Shown: in pieces, positions 5,417-7,740 of the stretch | Numbering within the stretch: position 1 is the stretch's first letter | How the letters are laid out: every line of letters begins with the position of its first letter | Origin: an uncultured Flavobacteriaceae bacterium | GTDB taxonomy: Bacteria; Bacteroidota; Bacteroidia; Flavobacteriales; Flavobacteriaceae | Direction of reading: 5' to 3' | DNA length: 7,740 nucleotides | Assembly (NCBI GenBank): GCA_945788155.1 | Contig: CALZKX010000371.1 | Coordinates: 1-7,740, forward strand | Program-made: the position numbers and the translations under genes | Notes under the pieces: model-generated | What the model was told of the DNA's origin: nothing | Databases searched by the model: none | What the model saw: only the letters and a program-made list of their open reading frames with translations

Positions 5417-7740
5417 TTGAAAATTAAACCTTTACTCTTACTTACTATTTTTATCCTATTACCACTTATAGGATTTTCGCAAACGGCAACCTTGAGAGGC
5501 GTTATCCTTGACAAAAGTGATTTACCAATCTCAAATGTAAACATTAAGGCCAATAACCGTGGTACTATTAGTAACGAAAATGGTTTTTATTTAATAAAAA
5601 TTGCAGCAAACAAAGACATTATAGTAGAATTTACACATTTAAACTACAAAAAAACTACAGTTACTTTTAATTTAAAAAATGGCGAATCGTTTGAGTTCAA
5701 TCCAGTTTTAAACACCCAAGTTGAGCAAATCGCAGCAGTTGTTATTACAAGTACCGAAAGAAACCGTGTTGAAGGCGTAACCAATATAAAACCAGAAATA
5801 ATTAGAACCGTAAAAGGTGCCCAACCAGGAATAGAAAATCTACTAAAAACACTTCCTGGAGTTAATATATCTAACGAATTAAGCACGCAATACTCGGTTC
5901 GTGGAGGGAATTTTGATGAAAACCTAGTGTATGTCAATGAAATTGAAGTGTATCGCCCTTTTCTTATTCGGTCTGGACAACAAGAAGGCTTAAGCTTTGT
6001 AAATACCAATTTGGTTCAAAATGTAGATTTTTCGGCTGGTGGCTTTCAAGCAAAATATGGAGACAAACTATCTTCGGTTCTTGATATAACTTACAGAAGT
6101 CCAATAAAATTTGACATCTCAGCAGATTTAAACCTTTTGGGTGGAAGTATTTCTGCTGAAAGTATTTCCAAGGATTCAAAATTTTCAGGTATCATTGGTT
6201 TGCGTTATCGTGATAATAGTTTGTTAGTTGAAGCTAAAGAAACTGAAACAAATTACGAACCTACTTTTGCCGACATTCAAACCTATCTTACCTATAAGTT
6301 TTCAAATAAATTTCACTTGAGTTTTCTTGGTAACGCTTCCATAAATAGTTACAATTACCAACCTCAAACTAGACAAACCAACTTTGGTACACTCACAAAT
6401 CCTTTAGCTCTTTTGGTATATTATGAGGGTCAAGAAAAAGATAGGTACCAAACCTATTTTGGTGCATTTAAAGCCAATTATTTTGTAAATGATGATGTAA
6501 CATTAAAACTTATAGCATCACAATACAATACAACCGAAGAGGAATATTTCGATATATTGGCACAATACCGACTTGGAGAGGTAAACAGTAATATTGGTGA
6601 TGAAAACCTTGGCGAAGTAGAATTTAGCGAAGGCATAGGAAGCCAGTTAAACCATGCAAGAAACGATTTAGATGCACTTATCACCAATGTGGAGCATAAA
6701 GGGAATTATAACTACAAAGATCACCTTTTAGAATGGTCTGTAAAATATACACGCGAAGACATAAGGGATCGTATTGTAGAGTGGGAAGTGATTGATTCTG
6801 CTGGGTTTTCAATTAATCCACCTAATATTGATAATTTTAACGAGCAGCCTTACCAAGCTTATCAAGGGCCTTTGGTGCCATTTCAGAATATAAGAGCCAC
6901 AAACAAAACAAAAATAGACAGACTGCAAGCTTATAGCCAATGGAGCAAACGTGACGAGATAGGCAATCATGAAGTGTTTTACAATGCAGGAATACGCATG
7001 CATAGCTGGTCTGTAAGTGGTGAGGATATTAAAAATACTTCACAAATTGTATTTAGCCCAAGAGCACAATTTGCCATTAAACCCAATTGGAAAAAAGACA
7101 TGTTGTTTAGGCTAAGTGGAGGTTTGTATTATCAACCGCCTTTTTATCGTGAATTGAGAAATAAAAATGGTGCCGTAAACTCTAGTGTCAAAGCCCAAAA
7201 ATCTGTGCATATTGTATTGGGTAATGAGTATAGTTTCAAAATGTGGGAACGCCCTTTTAAGCTAGTTTCAGAGGCTTATTATAAGAAAATAACCAATGTT
7301 AACCCTTACACCTTAGACAACGTTAGGATTAGGTATGAAGCCGATAACATCGCAAAAGCCTATGCTTATGGGTTGGACTTACGATTAAATGGCGAATTTG
7401 TTCCTGGTACCGAGTCGTGGTTTAGTTTTGGGTACTTAAAAACCGAAGAGAATATCAACAACCAAGGATATATCTCCAGACCAACAGACCAACGTTTAAA
7501 ATTTGGTGTTTTGTTTCAAGATTATATGCCAAACATCCCAGATTTAAAAATGTTTTTGAACCTAGTTTACAATACAGGTGTTCCAGGCGGCTCTCCTAGT
7601 TATGCCAATCCCTATAATTACCAAGAGCGTTTACCAGACTATAAACGAGCAGATTTTGGGCTCTCGTATGTTATTATAAATAAAGACAAAACCTACTCTG
7701 GATGGAAACAAAAATTTACAGAGCTAAGTGTAGGCTTTGA
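5417..7740 (+). CDS. TonB-dependent outer-membrane receptor, 3' end beyond the window
   Basis: This reading frame is open for 774 codons and leaves the window without a stop. The product is an outer-membrane beta-barrel that imports a ligand using TonB energy; the substrate cannot be read from the sequence. With TTG as start, it begins with a good signal peptide (KIKPLLLLTIFILLPLIGFSQ, cut near residue 21-22). A carboxypeptidase-regulatory-like domain follows at about 23-105 (TLRGVILDKSDLPISNVNI). The TonB plug at about 125-225 shows LPGV (146-149), SVRGGN (160-165) and FSAGGFQAKYGD (207-216). The barrel then runs from about 230 onward. An in-frame ATG at 5363 would overlap the peptidase gene by 47 bases and put a charged 18-residue extension before the signal peptide, so TTG is preferred. 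No SusD-like gene is visible, so this is not clearly a SusC/SusD glycan system. A role linked to the M23 partner is inferred from spacing only. Confidence 0.92.
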   Translation, partial: MKIKPLLLLTIFILLPLIGFSQTATLRGVILDKSDLPISNVNIKANNRGTISNENGFYLIKIAANKDIIVEFTHLNYKKTTVTFNLKNGESFEFNPVLNTQVEQIAAVVITSTERNRVEGVTNIKPEIIRTVKGAQPGIENLLKTLPGVNISNELSTQYSVRGGNFDENLVYVNEIEVYRPFLIRSGQQEGLSFVNTNLVQNVDFSAGGFQAKYGDKLSSVLDITYRSPIKFDISADLNLLGGSISAESISKDSKFSGIIGLRYRDNSLLVEAKETETNYEPTFADIQTYLTYKFSNKFHLSFLGNASINSYNYQPQTRQTNFGTLTNPLALLVYYEGQEKDRYQTYFGAFKANYFVNDDVTLKLIASQYNTTEEEYFDILAQYRLGEVNSNIGDENLGEVEFSEGIGSQLNHARNDLDALITNVEHKGNYNYKDHLLEWSVKYTREDIRDRIVEWEVIDSAGFSINPPNIDNFNEQPYQAYQGPLVPFQNIRATNKTKIDRLQAYSQWSKRDEIGNHEVFYNAGIRMHSWSVSGEDIKNTSQIVFSPRAQFAIKPNWKKDMLFRLSGGLYYQPPFYRELRNKNGAVNSSVKAQKSVHIVLGNEYSFKMWERPFKLVSEAYYKKITNVNPYTLDNVRIRYEADNIAKAYAYGLDLRLNGEFVPGTESWFSFGYLKTEENINNQGYISRPTDQRLKFGVLFQDYMPNIPDLKMFLNLVYNTGVPGGSPSYANPYNYQERLPDYKRADFGLSYVIINKDKTYSGWKQKFTELSVGF

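Noticed and set aside
5341..7003. Several open frames of 64-121 codons on the - strand across the TonB receptor gene
   Set aside because: All are antisense to a continuous 774-codon frame with clear plug and barrel motifs. Their products look random in composition.
5417..7740. SusC-type receptor of a polysaccharide utilisation locus
   Set aside because: No SusD-like lipoprotein or glycan enzyme is visible, and the upstream partner is an M23 peptidase. The region after 7740 is unseen, so this is not fully excluded.

Overview
The window looks like chromosomal DNA of a marine-type Flavobacteriaceae member (Bacteroidetes). The DNA is AT-rich, all five complete genes end in TAA, and start codons are preceded by A/T-rich sequence with no clear Shine-Dalgarno motif. 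One promoter matches the Bacteroidetes pattern TTG-N20-TAnnTTTG, and the proteins (M23 peptidase, TonB receptor with an N-terminal carboxypeptidase-regulatory-like domain) have a flavobacterial flavour. I cannot name the species. Nothing suggests recent transfer, phage or an insertion sequence.

Left part (1-1112): a site-specific tyrosine recombinase, xerD, on the + strand behind an AT-rich leader. It ends at a strong inverted repeat that also serves as the terminator of the convergent operon on the other strand.

Middle part (1113-3600, - strand, read right to left): a promoter at 3567-3597 drives a 96-residue coiled-coil protein of unknown function, then zapA (FtsZ-ring assembly), then a gene-free 248-base gap, then rny (membrane-anchored RNase Y). 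The gap holds a candidate structured RNA of about 200 nt. Its ends form a 13-bp helix, more long-range helices and two local hairpins lie inside, and it ends in a run of seven U. Its size, rod-like form and position just downstream of zapA (as ssrS is in gammaproteobacteria) point to a 6S-like RNA. This is the most interesting element here. Three GTGCTG repeats at exact 9-nt spacing lie in its core.

Right part (3601-7740, + strand): a secreted M23 (LytM-type) peptidase followed 7 bases later by a TonB-dependent outer-membrane receptor that appears to start with TTG and runs off the end of the window. The two probably form an envelope operon.

Together the genes are mostly housekeeping: chromosome dimer resolution, cell division, RNA turnover and envelope functions. 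I found no clear evidence of an undescribed defence or mobile system. The candidate RNA, its repeats and its close coupling to rny deserve the second look.
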